Part shown: positions 1 through 8,085 of the stretch, piece by piece
How the letters are laid out: every line of letters starts with the position of its first letter
Numbering within the stretch: the stretch's first letter is position 1
Source of the DNA: Seleniivibrio woodruffii
Lineage (GTDB): Bacteria; Chrysiogenota; Deferribacteres; Deferribacterales; Geovibrionaceae
Length of the DNA: 64,000 nucleotides
NCBI RefSeq assembly: GCF_029267515.1
Contig: NZ_JAJUIS010000006.1
Location: 1-64,000, forward strand
Direction: 5' to 3'
Position numbers and translations under genes: made by a program
The notes under the pieces: model-generated
The model's input: the letters and a program-made list of their open reading frames with translations, nothing else
Told to the model about the DNA's origin: nothing
Database searches by the model: none

Positions 1-16
1 CCGCCAGGGATTTTTT
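1..16 (+). terminator. 3' half of a truncated terminator at window edge
   Basis: The window opens with CCGCCAGGG followed directly by a run of six T. This looks like the right arm and U-tract of a rho-independent terminator for a plus-strand gene left of the window. The left arm is not visible, so the call is tentative. Confidence 0.35.
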
Positions 17-139
17 ATGTCCATTTTTCTGAAAAGCGTCTCATTACTTCGTCAGCTTTCTCACTCCTCGGTCATGTACACATACGTACACTCCCTTTGT
101 CGTTCAAAACCTTCCTTGTTCTGCTCGCTTTTGAGAAAA

Positions 140-177
140 ATTGCTCGTCTTTGCGAGAAGCGAAGCGACGAAGCAAT
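140..177. repeat. REP-like palindromic repeat, copy 1 (core)
   Basis: The outer arms ATTGCT-CGTC and GACGAAGCAAT are near-complementary and enclose TGCGAGAAGCGAAGC. Related sequences occur at 32386-32461 and 60944-61032, always between genes. A longer degenerate version may begin near position 40, where CTCATTACTTCGTC occurs. No protein gene was found in the first 330 bases. The 74-codon frame over this repeat (17-241) has repeat-like composition and no credible ribosome binding site. Confidence 0.6.
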
Positions 178-332
178 TATATACACACTCCCTTATTTGA
201 TCATCATATTGACTGCTGACAACATAAACTCCAGCTATTAAGGTGTATTTTACCAGATTGCACTTCTAAGTCTGATTTGTTTTATAGGATATACAATGCT
301 ATATTACATAAAATATACAAATGAGGCTTTTC

Positions 333-1061
333 ATGAAAATCGGTTTTCTTTTTTCTTTACTATTAATTCTGACTTCCTGTGCAAATATTAAAGATACTGT
401 GGTTCCTCCGGCAGATACTGAGCTTCGGAGCGGACTATCCGGCAAAGTGATCTATTCTGAGGGTTGCACATATAATGATGCTTATCTAAAAGTTTCTCAT
501 TATCAGGGAATATTGAGGATTCCAACTCCTTCATATTTTGGCGGGTTCCCCAAGTCCGAACGTGAAAAGATGCTTCAGCTTTCCGTTCAGAGTGCTGCTT
601 TTGCTTTCTTCAGTCAGCTTCAGCAAACCGGTGTTACTGTCAGACTTCTTTCAGCGGATAATGTTCCTGAGGTCGGCAGTATAATGCTTAAATGCAATAT
701 ATCAAAAATCAGGATAGGTATCTATGATGACGGATGGAGTGGTTATGGTTCTGCCGGAGACTTCTGGGAAGCAGAGACTGAGTTTAACCTGAAAGCCTAT
801 GTTAGCGGAAGAGAGTATTCACTTACTCCTGTGACAGGTAAAGGGCAGATCAAACATGCGCCCATCAGTCCTGGGTCTTTTCTGGATGCTGTTATTCTTT
901 CTGCTAAAATAGCCACTTCTGCCATAAACGGCAGTATGTTCGGAGTTGTTAAAGAGGGTTTTATAGATTATGAAATAGACAATGATGCTAAATCACCTGT
1001 TGAGCCTGCGGCGGGTCTTGCCGCAGTGGAAGCTGCAAAACAGCTTGCTTTAATAAAATAA
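333..1061 (+). CDS. Hypothetical lipoprotein
   Basis: The 242-residue product starts with a short lipoprotein signal peptide (MKIGFLFSLLLILTSC, lipobox LTSC), so it is probably exported and lipidated. The start at 333 is preferred over an in-frame ATG at 321 because GAGG lies six bases before it. The mature part is a soluble alpha/beta-looking domain with a glycine/tyrosine/serine-rich stretch (YDDGWSGYGSAGDFW) and a C-terminal alanine-rich helix. No family was recognised. It ends in a terminator shared with the convergent reductase gene, so it is probably monocistronic. Confidence 0.75.
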   Translation: MKIGFLFSLLLILTSCANIKDTVVPPADTELRSGLSGKVIYSEGCTYNDAYLKVSHYQGILRIPTPSYFGGFPKSEREKMLQLSVQSAAFAFFSQLQQTGVTVRLLSADNVPEVGSIMLKCNISKIRIGIYDDGWSGYGSAGDFWEAETEFNLKAYVSGREYSLTPVTGKGQIKHAPISPGSFLDAVILSAKIATSAINGSMFGVVKEGFIDYEIDNDAKSPVEPAAGLAAVEAAKQLALIK

Positions 1062-1062
1062 T

Positions 1063-1081
1063 GGGGGCATGACTGCCCCCT
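1063..1081. terminator. Bidirectional terminator between convergent genes
   Basis: A perfect 7-bp stem, GGGGGCA/TGCCCCC, with a TGAC loop lies two bases after the lipoprotein stop codon and eight bases from the stop of the minus-strand reductase. A/T-rich sequence flanks both sides, so it can serve both genes. Confidence 0.7.
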
Positions 1082-1088
1082 CAAATTA

Positions 1089-1730
1089 TCAGCATACCAG
1101 TGATGCGCCCAATTCAAAAGCCTTCTGGCGGTCGATTGGGAATTGATTATCTCTGCTTTCCTTCTTTGCAACAGGATCGAATGCGGAACATTCGTATTTC
1201 GAGTAGTCATTGAACTGATATGTATTGCAGGCAGTGATATATTCGCAGGAACCGAATATCTTGCCCATGTACGTTTTATTCATTTCAAAGAAATACTCGT
1301 AGCCGCGTGTCTTCATCATCTCTTCTTTCTGGTTCATGTCATATATGAATCCGGTCTTAATCTTTTTTGGAAATATGCTTGAATAGTTTTTATCATACAT
1401 CATGAAAGGATAGAAGAGGCGCTCCATAAATGAGCGGGTCTCTCCTGTCACGTCCGCATAATAAATAGGAGAACCGATAACGAATGCGTCTGCTTCTGAT
1501 ATTTTCTCAAGAAGAGGTGTCAGACCGTCTTTAACGGCACATTTGCCATAACTATTACCGCCGATGAGCTTGCAGGCGAAACAGCTGTGGCATCCTTTAA
1601 AATCAATATCATACAGATGTACTACCTCTGTTTCTGCACCTTTAGATTTAGCCCCTTCAACAGCACTTTCAAGCAACAGAGCAGTGTTCCAGTTTTTTCT
1701 GGGGCTCCCGTTAACAGCTATAAACTTCAT
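1089..1730 (-). CDS. NADPH-dependent FMN reductase / iron-sulfur flavoprotein-like
   Basis: The start at 1730 gives MKFIAVNGSPRKNWNTALLL, the phosphate-binding loop of the flavodoxin-fold FMN reductase family, and follows GGGAGGG. The cysteines in GCHSCFACK (around residues 46-53) resemble the cluster-binding region of iron-sulfur flavoproteins. GSPIYYADVTGETRSFMERLFYP is the typical second FMN-contact region. The product of about 213 residues fits the family. It probably passes electrons between a low-potential donor and an unknown acceptor in the cytoplasm. The physiological substrate cannot be read from the sequence. Confidence 0.8.
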   Translation of the reverse strand: MKFIAVNGSPRKNWNTALLLESAVEGAKSKGAETEVVHLYDIDFKGCHSCFACKLIGGNSYGKCAVKDGLTPLLEKISEADAFVIGSPIYYADVTGETRSFMERLFYPFMMYDKNYSSIFPKKIKTGFIYDMNQKEEMMKTRGYEYFFEMNKTYMGKIFGSCEYITACNTYQFNDYSKYECSAFDPVAKKESRDNQFPIDRQKAFELGASLVC

Positions 1731-1827
1731 ATACCCTCCCAAAATTAAGTAGTGTTTAAATATATAAAAGAAATGTTATAATAAATACCTGAAATGACTT
1801 TTGCAACCAGTAGTTAATGAGGTGATT

Positions 1828-2880
1828 ATGAGTTGTGCTAAATGTACTGAAGTTCCAAGCGTCCCGCAAGGTGCAAAGGGAATATATATAAGTGCCTCCC
1901 ACGAGTATATTCTGGAAAAAATTAGCTCAATACTGGCAAATGAATCATTTTCTACGACAAAACACGGAGCATATATCCATTTTGTAACAGACTGCTTTTC
2001 AGATGTTATAAGCAGGTGCGCTGCAAGCGGAGAGCTTACTGAACTGGAAAAACAGAATATAAGTATTCTGCCTTTGGGAGTTGACGAGATATTGGATTTC
2101 GGCAAGGCATCTGCGGCAAAATCCCTTGATTCATGGAATACGCTTATTTTATCCAAGGATCTGATCTGGATCCTTGAGAACGGTTCATTCACAGTTCATT
2201 TTCAGCCGATAATAGATGCTTCAACAATGACTATCTATGGTTACGAGTGCCTTTCAAGGGGTGTTTTACCGGATACGAGCATGATGAGTCCTGCAAAAAT
2301 GTTTGATGCCGCAAAAAAGACCGGAATGTTGTTCAATCTGGACAGGCAGTGCAGGGAAACTGCAATCAAGACCTCAGCAGTTAAGAATATTAATAAAAAT
2401 ATCTTTATCAATTTTCTGCCCACTTCCATATATAACCCTGAATTTTGTTTAAAAGATACTGTGAAATGGGCGCATCAGTTGGAATTTGACCCCAGCACAA
2501 TCGTTTTTGAAGTAGTTGAAACAGAAAAGGTTGACAGTGCGGCACACCTTCAGAATATCTTACGCTTTTACAAAGAGAAAGGGTTCAGAACAGCAATGGA
2601 CGACGTAGGAAGCGGTTATTCATCATTGAACATGTTTGCCAGTCTTAGCCCGGACATAATCAAAATAGATATGGAACTTGTGCGTGATGTTCATAAGAAC
2701 ATTATGAAACAGTCTGTTTCCAGAGCACTGGTTTCGATGGCAAAAGAAGCCGGATGCAAAGTGCTTGCGGAAGGTATTGAAAATGTTGATGAATTCGAAT
2801 GGTTCAAAGTGCTCGGAATAGATTATGCACAGGGGTATTATTTCGGGAAACCGTCGGCAGAACCGTTAAGACAGCTTTAA
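1828..2880 (+). CDS. EAL-domain c-di-GMP phosphodiesterase
   Basis: This 350-residue protein hydrolyses, or at least binds, cyclic di-GMP. The N-terminal 105 residues begin MSCAKC and form an unrecognised domain. The EAL domain follows. Catalytic residues appear present: E140 in an ECLSR version of the EALxR motif, N195 (FINF), E228 (VFEVVE), D258-D259 (MDDVGSGYSS), K279, E315 (LAEGIEN) and Q335 (AQGYYFGKP). The ATG at 1828 follows GAGGTG at good spacing. An upstream TTG at 1801 is less likely. No membrane segment is seen, so the enzyme is cytoplasmic. Activity is inferred from residue conservation. Confidence 0.88.
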   Translation: MSCAKCTEVPSVPQGAKGIYISASHEYILEKISSILANESFSTTKHGAYIHFVTDCFSDVISRCAASGELTELEKQNISILPLGVDEILDFGKASAAKSLDSWNTLILSKDLIWILENGSFTVHFQPIIDASTMTIYGYECLSRGVLPDTSMMSPAKMFDAAKKTGMLFNLDRQCRETAIKTSAVKNINKNIFINFLPTSIYNPEFCLKDTVKWAHQLEFDPSTIVFEVVETEKVDSAAHLQNILRFYKEKGFRTAMDDVGSGYSSLNMFASLSPDIIKIDMELVRDVHKNIMKQSVSRALVSMAKEAGCKVLAEGIENVDEFEWFKVLGIDYAQGYYFGKPSAEPLRQL

Positions 2881-3213
2881 TAACACTGCCGGTTAATCTT
2901 ATTGTTATGGAGATAGTCAGAATCTTTTATTGATACGATATTAAATGATTATATTTCTCAGCCGGATATTGCGGCGAGGAAAATAATAAATAATAATTAT
3001 CTATATTATTTTTCAGCAACATCAAATTATTTTATCTAATATTACCAAAGCATATCTTAACAAAATTTACAATATACGTAAATACCTCTTTTTTTGTATG
3101 AATTATCAGAGTCAAAAACTGTTGCCGGTTTAATAAATCAACATTTGATTAAAATTGTTTAAGCAGGTGTATAATTCATTGTTAGATTACGTTTCATATT
3201 TCAGGAGGTTGCC
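2881..3213. other. 333-bp AT-rich intergenic region
   Basis: No gene is supported here. The middle is very AT-rich with runs of AAT and TTT. The only readable signal is a possible promoter for the downstream flavoprotein near 3145-3175. No strong terminator follows the EAL gene. Confidence 0.6.
3145..3175 (+). promoter_or_regulatory. Possible sigma-70 promoter for the flavoprotein/cytochrome pair
   Basis: A perfect -10 element TATAAT (3170-3175) is preceded by TTGATT (3145-3150) with a 19-base spacer, slightly longer than ideal. It lies 38 bases before the flavoprotein start codon. Confidence 0.4.
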
Positions 3214-4746
3214 ATGAAAAGTAAAAATGAAAGCGGTCTATCAAGACGCCGTTTCTTACAGACCGGAATGACAGTTGCAGCGGTAACGGCAAGCGGTATG
3301 GCGATGAACCTTTTATCACCCTCCGAAGCGGAAGCGATGGCTCCGAAAAAGATACCTGCCAAATGGGACAAAACTCATGACGTGATTGTAATCGGTTCCG
3401 GTTTCGCCGGACTGGCTGCGGCGGCTGAAGCGGCTGCCGGAGGGCTTGACGTTGTGATACTTGAGAAAATGCCTCTTTACGGCGGTAACTCTATCATAAA
3501 CGGCGGTGAATACAATAGCTGGACGGATCTTATCCATCTGCGTGAAACACTCAAGCTCGGTGACGACAGCGCCGCACTGCACAAGGCAGACACGCTGAAA
3601 GGCGGTGACTTCTATGGAAACCCTGAGCTTGTACAGATACTTACAGATAACTCAAGCGATGCTTTGAACTGGATGGTCACTGAAGGCGGTCTTAAACTAC
3701 GTCCCATCCTTAACCGTACCGGAGGTCACAGCGCATACCGTACACACACATGTGTGGAAGGTGTCGGACGCGGCTATACAGAGGCGCTTAAACGCATCGC
3801 AGAGAAACGCGGTGCAAAAATAATGCTCAACATGCCCGTGAGCTGGATATGGAGAGAGGAGGGCGACAACAAGCCCGTGCTTGGTGTTGAAGTTGACGTT
3901 AAAGGCAGGAAACGCAATCTGAAAGCCAGAAAAGCGGTTATTATGGCGAGCGGCGGTTTTTCACGCGACATAAAAATGCGTATGAGCTTTAACCCTGCGA
4001 TAGTGCCTGAATTTAACTGTACTAACCAGCCCGGAGCCACAGGTGAGATGCTGAGATATGCACAGGCGATCGGCGCGGACAGCCTTCAGCTTTGCTTTAT
4101 TCAGCTTTATCCCTACGCCGAACCGGAGACAGGTACTCTGGACAGCCCCGCAGTGTATCCGTTCAGAGGACCCGGTTACGGACTTATCTATGTTGATAAG
4201 AAGGGCAAAAGGTTTGTAAACGACCTTGAAAGAAGGGACGTGGTTTCACATGCCGAGATAAACACAGGCATGAAACCCACATATTCAATCTTCTGTCAGT
4301 CGATGATACCCCTTATGGGAACACAGGATGAAGTTGATAAAGGTATCGCTAAGGGCAGATTTTTCAAAGCGGATTCCATCGCTGAGTTGGCACAGAAACT
4401 CGGTTTGCCCGCTGATACTCTGGTTGCCACCGTTAACCAGCACAACCAGTATCTGAAAGATGGCAAAGACCCTGATTTCGGCAAGCCAATAACCGCCAGA
4501 ATGATACCTATAGATAAAGGACCGTTCTACGGTATCGCCCAGTGGCCGGCAGTGCACCACACAATGGGCGGTCTGCGTATAAACGACACCGCACAGGTAA
4601 TAGATATCTGGGGTAGTGTGATACCTAATCTCTTTGCATGTGGTGAGGTGACAGGAGGTATCCATGGCGACAACAGGTTGGGAGGAAATGCGATAGCCGA
4701 CTGCGTTGTTTTCGGCAGGATAGCCGGACGCAGTGCTGTTAAATAA
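3214..4746 (+). CDS. Tat-exported flavocytochrome-c/fumarate-reductase-family flavoprotein
   Basis: This 510-residue FAD enzyme acts in the periplasm. The Tat motif SRRRFLQ (residues 10-16) and signal are followed by the FAD-binding motif VIVIGSGFAGLAAAA (from about residue 57). By family comparison with Shewanella fumarate reductase, R341 (LERRD), H449 (HHTMGG) and R488 (NRLGGNA) match the catalytic arginine, substrate histidine and second substrate arginine. The position of the other substrate-binding histidine (QxHP) is tyrosine, Y299 (FIQLYPY), as in urocanate-reductase-type enzymes. The substrate is therefore probably an unsaturated carboxylate other than fumarate. No heme domain is fused; the next gene encodes a separate heptaheme cytochrome. 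AGGAGG precedes the start. Confidence 0.88.
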   Translation: MKSKNESGLSRRRFLQTGMTVAAVTASGMAMNLLSPSEAEAMAPKKIPAKWDKTHDVIVIGSGFAGLAAAAEAAAGGLDVVILEKMPLYGGNSIINGGEYNSWTDLIHLRETLKLGDDSAALHKADTLKGGDFYGNPELVQILTDNSSDALNWMVTEGGLKLRPILNRTGGHSAYRTHTCVEGVGRGYTEALKRIAEKRGAKIMLNMPVSWIWREEGDNKPVLGVEVDVKGRKRNLKARKAVIMASGGFSRDIKMRMSFNPAIVPEFNCTNQPGATGEMLRYAQAIGADSLQLCFIQLYPYAEPETGTLDSPAVYPFRGPGYGLIYVDKKGKRFVNDLERRDVVSHAEINTGMKPTYSIFCQSMIPLMGTQDEVDKGIAKGRFFKADSIAELAQKLGLPADTLVATVNQHNQYLKDGKDPDFGKPITARMIPIDKGPFYGIAQWPAVHHTMGGLRINDTAQVIDIWGSVIPNLFACGEVTGGIHGDNRLGGNAIADCVVFGRIAGRSAVK

Positions 4747-4754
4747 ACATATTT

Positions 4755-4785
4755 CGGGCGGGGTTTGCCGCTCCGCCCGTCTTTA
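4755..4785 (+). terminator. Intergenic hairpin between flavoprotein and cytochrome genes
   Basis: CGGGCGG (4755-4761) can pair with CCGCCCG (4773-4779), followed by TCTTTATT. The T-run is poor, so it may attenuate transcription or stabilise the mRNA rather than fully terminate between the two genes. Confidence 0.45.
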
Positions 4786-4800
4786 TTATAAGGTGACGCC

Positions 4801-5436
4801 GTGAAAACTTTGATATTTATCATTACGCTGTGCATCTCAGGATTTGTGATTGCGGCGCAGAAGCCCGCCTGCCTTGAGTGCCACCAGCCCGCGGATGTTT
4901 TGCCGAAAGACCATAAAAAGGTCAAATTCCAGCCTGTGACCTGCCCTGCATGTCACAAAGGCGTTGATATCGGAAAAACAGATCCGTTTGCTGCCGGTAT
5001 TCACCTGAAGCACAGCGACGGTGTTGAATGTTCCGTCTGTCACGAGATGAAAGGAAGCGCACCTTTCACGGTCAAGGGCGGAAAAAAGGGTAAGGTTACA
5101 GAGGAGACCGACCTTATCAAAGATACTATGGTAAGCTGGCAGACATCTGCTTTACTGGATAATAAACATGCAAATGCGCAGGTGTTCTGTAACGGATGTC
5201 ATGGCAGGGAGCTGCCGGTATTCGCCGCTGAGGTGAGCAACGACGTTTGTCTGGTATGCCACGGACCGCTGGAGGATCTTCAGAAAAAGACAGAACCTAT
5301 GGAGTTTAAGGACAGAAACCCGCATAAGTCGCATCTGGGTGATGTTGCGTGCAGTATGTGTCACCACATGCACACAGAACAGACGGCTTATTGCGTGAGC
5401 TGTCACCAAAAATTTGAAATGACTATGCCTAAATAA
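4801..5436 (+). CDS. Periplasmic heptaheme cytochrome c
   Basis: The 211-residue product has an N-terminal signal peptide (cleavage probably after VIAA) and seven CxxCH heme-binding motifs, beginning at C24, C48, C77, C130, C150, C184 and C198. The last four are spaced like the small tetraheme domain fused to Shewanella fumarate reductase. Many extra histidines could be distal ligands. The start is GTG with AAGGTG seven bases upstream. It follows the flavoprotein gene by 54 bases and is the obvious electron donor to that enzyme, linking it to a membrane quinol oxidase not present in this window. Partner assignment is an inference from adjacency. Confidence 0.9.
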   Translation: MKTLIFIITLCISGFVIAAQKPACLECHQPADVLPKDHKKVKFQPVTCPACHKGVDIGKTDPFAAGIHLKHSDGVECSVCHEMKGSAPFTVKGGKKGKVTEETDLIKDTMVSWQTSALLDNKHANAQVFCNGCHGRELPVFAAEVSNDVCLVCHGPLEDLQKKTEPMEFKDRNPHKSHLGDVACSMCHHMHTEQTAYCVSCHQKFEMTMPK

Positions 5437-5440
5437 GAAA

Positions 5441-5470
5441 AGCCGGAGTTTTTTGCTCCGGCTTTTTTTT
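5441..5470 (+). terminator. Rho-independent terminator after cytochrome gene
   Basis: A perfect 8-bp stem AGCCGGAG/CTCCGGCT with a 7-base loop is followed by eight T. It lies four bases after the cytochrome stop codon and also abuts the 3' end of ribB on the other strand. Confidence 0.9.
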
Positions 5471-6099
5471 CAGACGTGTGCGCCTATGTATTCCTTTATA
5501 TCTTCGATGCTGATAACTGTGAAACCGTTATGTTCCGCATATTCTGTGATATCCGGCAGTTTCATCATACTCCCGTCGGGGTTTGTCAGCTCGCAGAGCA
5601 CCCCGCACGGTTTAAATCCTGCCAGCTTCATCAAATCTATTGTTGCTTCCGTATGTCCATCCCTTTCAAAGACTCCACCGCTTCTGGCAACCAGAGGGAA
5701 AACGTGTCCCGGTGAGGCGAGCTTTGCGCCGTTCATGACAGTCTGAACGGTTGTAAGTCTGTCTGCGGCTGAAACGCCTGTGGTAACACCCTCCGCAGCC
5801 TCCACGGAAACGGTGAAAGCCGTTCCGAACTGGCTTCTGTTGTTACGGGTCATCATTTCAAGTCCTAGTCTTTTACGCTGATCCTCTGTGATGCACACAC
5901 AGACGATGCCGCTGCAGTCGCGGATAAGCCTTGCCATCTGAGCGGTGGTAAGTGTTTCTGCAGGATAGATGATATCCCCTTCGTTCTCTCTGTTCTCATC
6001 GTCAACGACAATTACGCCTTCGCCCGATTTCAGAGAGGCTAGAGCTTTTTCCATCCTTTGCTGTGAGTTTCCGAAAATTGACAGACCTTTCTGATTCAT
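5470..6099 (-). CDS. ribB: 3,4-dihydroxy-2-butanone 4-phosphate synthase
   Basis: RibB makes the four-carbon precursor of riboflavin from ribulose 5-phosphate. The 209-residue protein is the stand-alone form, without a fused GTP cyclohydrolase II. Family signatures are visible: [20 protein letters not shown] for the Mg2+-binding acidic loop, [38 protein letters not shown] and [14 protein letters not shown]. The start ATG follows AAGGAGAC. An FMN riboswitch lies in the leader (6176-6313), so expression is expected to fall when FMN is abundant. No other riboflavin gene is nearby. Confidence 0.96.
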   Translation of the reverse strand: MNQKGLSIFGNSQQRMEKALASLKSGEGVIVVDDENRENEGDIIYPAETLTTAQMARLIRDCSGIVCVCITEDQRKRLGLEMMTRNNRSQFGTAFTVSVEAAEGVTTGVSAADRLTTVQTVMNGAKLASPGHVFPLVARSGGVFERDGHTEATIDLMKLAGFKPCGVLCELTNPDGSMMKLPDITEYAEHNGFTVISIEDIKEYIGAHV

Positions 6100-6175
6100 G
6101 ATATGTCTCCTTTTTTACATGAATCAGGGCGTTTTGGGAGAGTAAGATAGCCGCGCGGACGCGTGACACATTCAA

Positions 6176-6313
6176 AGAATCCTCTTCCATCCGGACTTTA
6201 ACCGTCGGCTACGGAATCTAACCGTATCTGCTGTCTCTGCTTTGAGGCAGACGCTCGCGGGCTACCCGAAAAGGGATTACCGCCGGTGGGGAATTGCACC
6301 CCGCCCTGAGAAT
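6176..6313 (-). promoter_or_regulatory. FMN riboswitch (RFN element) upstream of ribB
   Basis: Read on the minus strand the leader contains the conserved RFN blocks: CAGGGCGGGGTG, ATTCCCCACCGGCGGTAAT, AGCCCGCGAGC, a variable hairpin, GATTCCG and AGTCCGGATGGAAGAG. Closing arms near ATTCTC and GAAGAGGAT complete the multi-helix junction. About 76 bases separate its end from ribB. In that stretch TCTCC (near 6140) could pair with GGAGA in the ribB ribosome binding site, which would suit translational control. The switching mechanism is inferred. Confidence 0.93.
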
Positions 6314-6348
6314 ATAACTAATATACTTATTTTACAGAAAATTGCAAC

Positions 6349-7914
6349 TTAACAGAGCTTATCTCCGCAAATGAGCTGAGAAAATTCTTCCACAGGACAA
6401 GGTCTGCCGAAAAGATATCCCTGACCGTACGGAACATTGTATGACATCAGAAATTCAATCTGTTTGTGATTTTCAATGCCCTCGGCAATAACTTGCGCAC
6501 CGATATCGTTTGCTATGTTTACAATATTCGGTATCAGGCTGGATTTTATTGAACCGTGCTCAATCTCGCGTACAAATGAACGGTCTATCTTTATATAGTC
6601 CGCGTTTATATCCCGCAGGTATGAGAGGCTGGAATATCCTGTGCCGAAATCGTCTATAGATATAACATATCCCCATGCTCTCAGTTCGTCTATTGCTATT
6701 GAAACCTGTGCCAGCTCAATGAGTTCGTCCTCTGTCAGTTCAAGATTGATGGTCAATTCAGGGTGCTTAACCCTGTACTGTCCTATCATATCCACTATTG
6801 TCTCCGACTGAAAATCCGAGGGGAAGATGTTGAAAGATATCTTGAATCCGGGGATGCTGCTTATGACAGGCGCAAGCTCGTCGAAAGATTTATCGATGAT
6901 GATCTGCGTGAACTCTTTGGTTTTATGCAATTCCTTTATTATGTTCAGAAATTCATCAGGGGTTGCAACCCTTCCGTCAAAGTCCACCCAGCGGCAGAGT
7001 ACCTCGCATCCGATAAGTTTTGAAGTTTGCATCTCAACTATTGGCTGATAGTAGCATAGAACTCTTTCATGGTTTATCCCGAACCGGAATCTGTTTCTGA
7101 AGCCTTTGAATCTGTTCAGCAGGTCATAGAGAAACTTCATGAAAAAGATAGTGCTGATGGCGGAGAGCATAACTATTCCGAATATCATGGACGCTTCTTT
7201 CTGAATTATCTCCGAATAAGAAACGTAGACCGCAGCACAGATGTTCGATGTTTCCGAACATCTGATGGTCTTCATCCCGTGCATGTCGTATATGGACTTT
7301 TTTCTTACAAAGCTGTCTATAGTAAGCTCTTTGTTTCCGCCGTAAAAATAAGGCGGTTTATTTTTCTGGACAACATATATTGCGATGTTTGATGCAGTTA
7401 TGTCGTCCTGATCTATTTCACTGGTGTTGAATACGGCATTAAAGTGATCCACACGGACAACGTGAGCCATTTTTTCGAAATTAAACAGTTTGATGGGAAC
7501 TTTAAGCCATACCAGAGCACCGTCGGGGGTAATAAGATCCGGCGGTAGCTCATTAAAGGGTTTTTCCAGCTTCCCCAAACCGGAGGTGCAGAGAAGTTTG
7601 CCGCCGTAACTGTATCCGATATCTTTGATGAATTTAGATTCAAACTGGGCAAAGCGCATCTGCTTTATCATTTCGTCGTCGCAGTTTGTAATGTCGAGAC
7701 CGTTCAGCTTTGTCAGTGCCGTTTTGATATCCTCGGAAATCCGATCCATTTCGCCGATATATTTATGTGCATAGCTCTCGTTTTTTTCAGAGTAATCCTC
7801 AAGCATAACGGGGATAGCGCCGCCCACGAAAAACAGAAAAAGAAAAACAGATATGAAAAAGATAAGCAGCCTGATTGAATACCGCTTGTTGAGAAATTTA
7901 AATATGAAGTTCAT
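6349..7914 (-). CDS. Membrane CSS-motif EAL phosphodiesterase
   Basis: This 521-residue protein has an N-terminal membrane segment (residues about 14-36), a periplasmic domain of about 200 residues with cysteines in ITNCDDE and LLCTSG, a second membrane segment (MIFGIVMLSAISTIFFMKFLYDLL), and a C-terminal EAL domain. The layout matches CSS-motif phosphodiesterases, in which periplasmic disulfide state controls c-di-GMP hydrolysis. The EAL residues look intact: EVLCRW, FNIFPSDF, ELTEDEL, SIDDFGTGYSSL, DYIKID, VIAEGIEN and GQGYLFGRP. It is divergent from the PAS-GGDKF gene. Redox control is known for the family and inferred here. Confidence 0.9.
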   Translation of the reverse strand: MNFIFKFLNKRYSIRLLIFFISVFLFLFFVGGAIPVMLEDYSEKNESYAHKYIGEMDRISEDIKTALTKLNGLDITNCDDEMIKQMRFAQFESKFIKDIGYSYGGKLLCTSGLGKLEKPFNELPPDLITPDGALVWLKVPIKLFNFEKMAHVVRVDHFNAVFNTSEIDQDDITASNIAIYVVQKNKPPYFYGGNKELTIDSFVRKKSIYDMHGMKTIRCSETSNICAAVYVSYSEIIQKEASMIFGIVMLSAISTIFFMKFLYDLLNRFKGFRNRFRFGINHERVLCYYQPIVEMQTSKLIGCEVLCRWVDFDGRVATPDEFLNIIKELHKTKEFTQIIIDKSFDELAPVISSIPGFKISFNIFPSDFQSETIVDMIGQYRVKHPELTINLELTEDELIELAQVSIAIDELRAWGYVISIDDFGTGYSSLSYLRDINADYIKIDRSFVREIEHGSIKSSLIPNIVNIANDIGAQVIAEGIENHKQIEFLMSYNVPYGQGYLFGRPCPVEEFSQLICGDKLC

Positions 7915-8085
7915 TAACCTACCGCTAAATCAAATTTATACATAATACCATATAATACCAAACATGAAACTGATTGTTGGCGTTCCTGTGAATCTTTTAC
8001 ATGGAATAGGAGTAAATATATCCGTTGCGAAATCATGAATATTAAATTAAGCTCGCATTATATCATTGCGAGGTGCTGTCGGAAC

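Noticed and set aside
17-241. 74-codon frame at the left edge
   Set aside because: It covers the REP-like repeat, has no ribosome binding site and shows biased S/L/R composition typical of translated repeat DNA.
3019-3175. FNR-type site (TTGAT-N4-ATCAA) upstream of the flavoprotein
   Set aside because: TTGAT and ATCAA half-sites occur in the AT-rich region but not in the required orientation and spacing.
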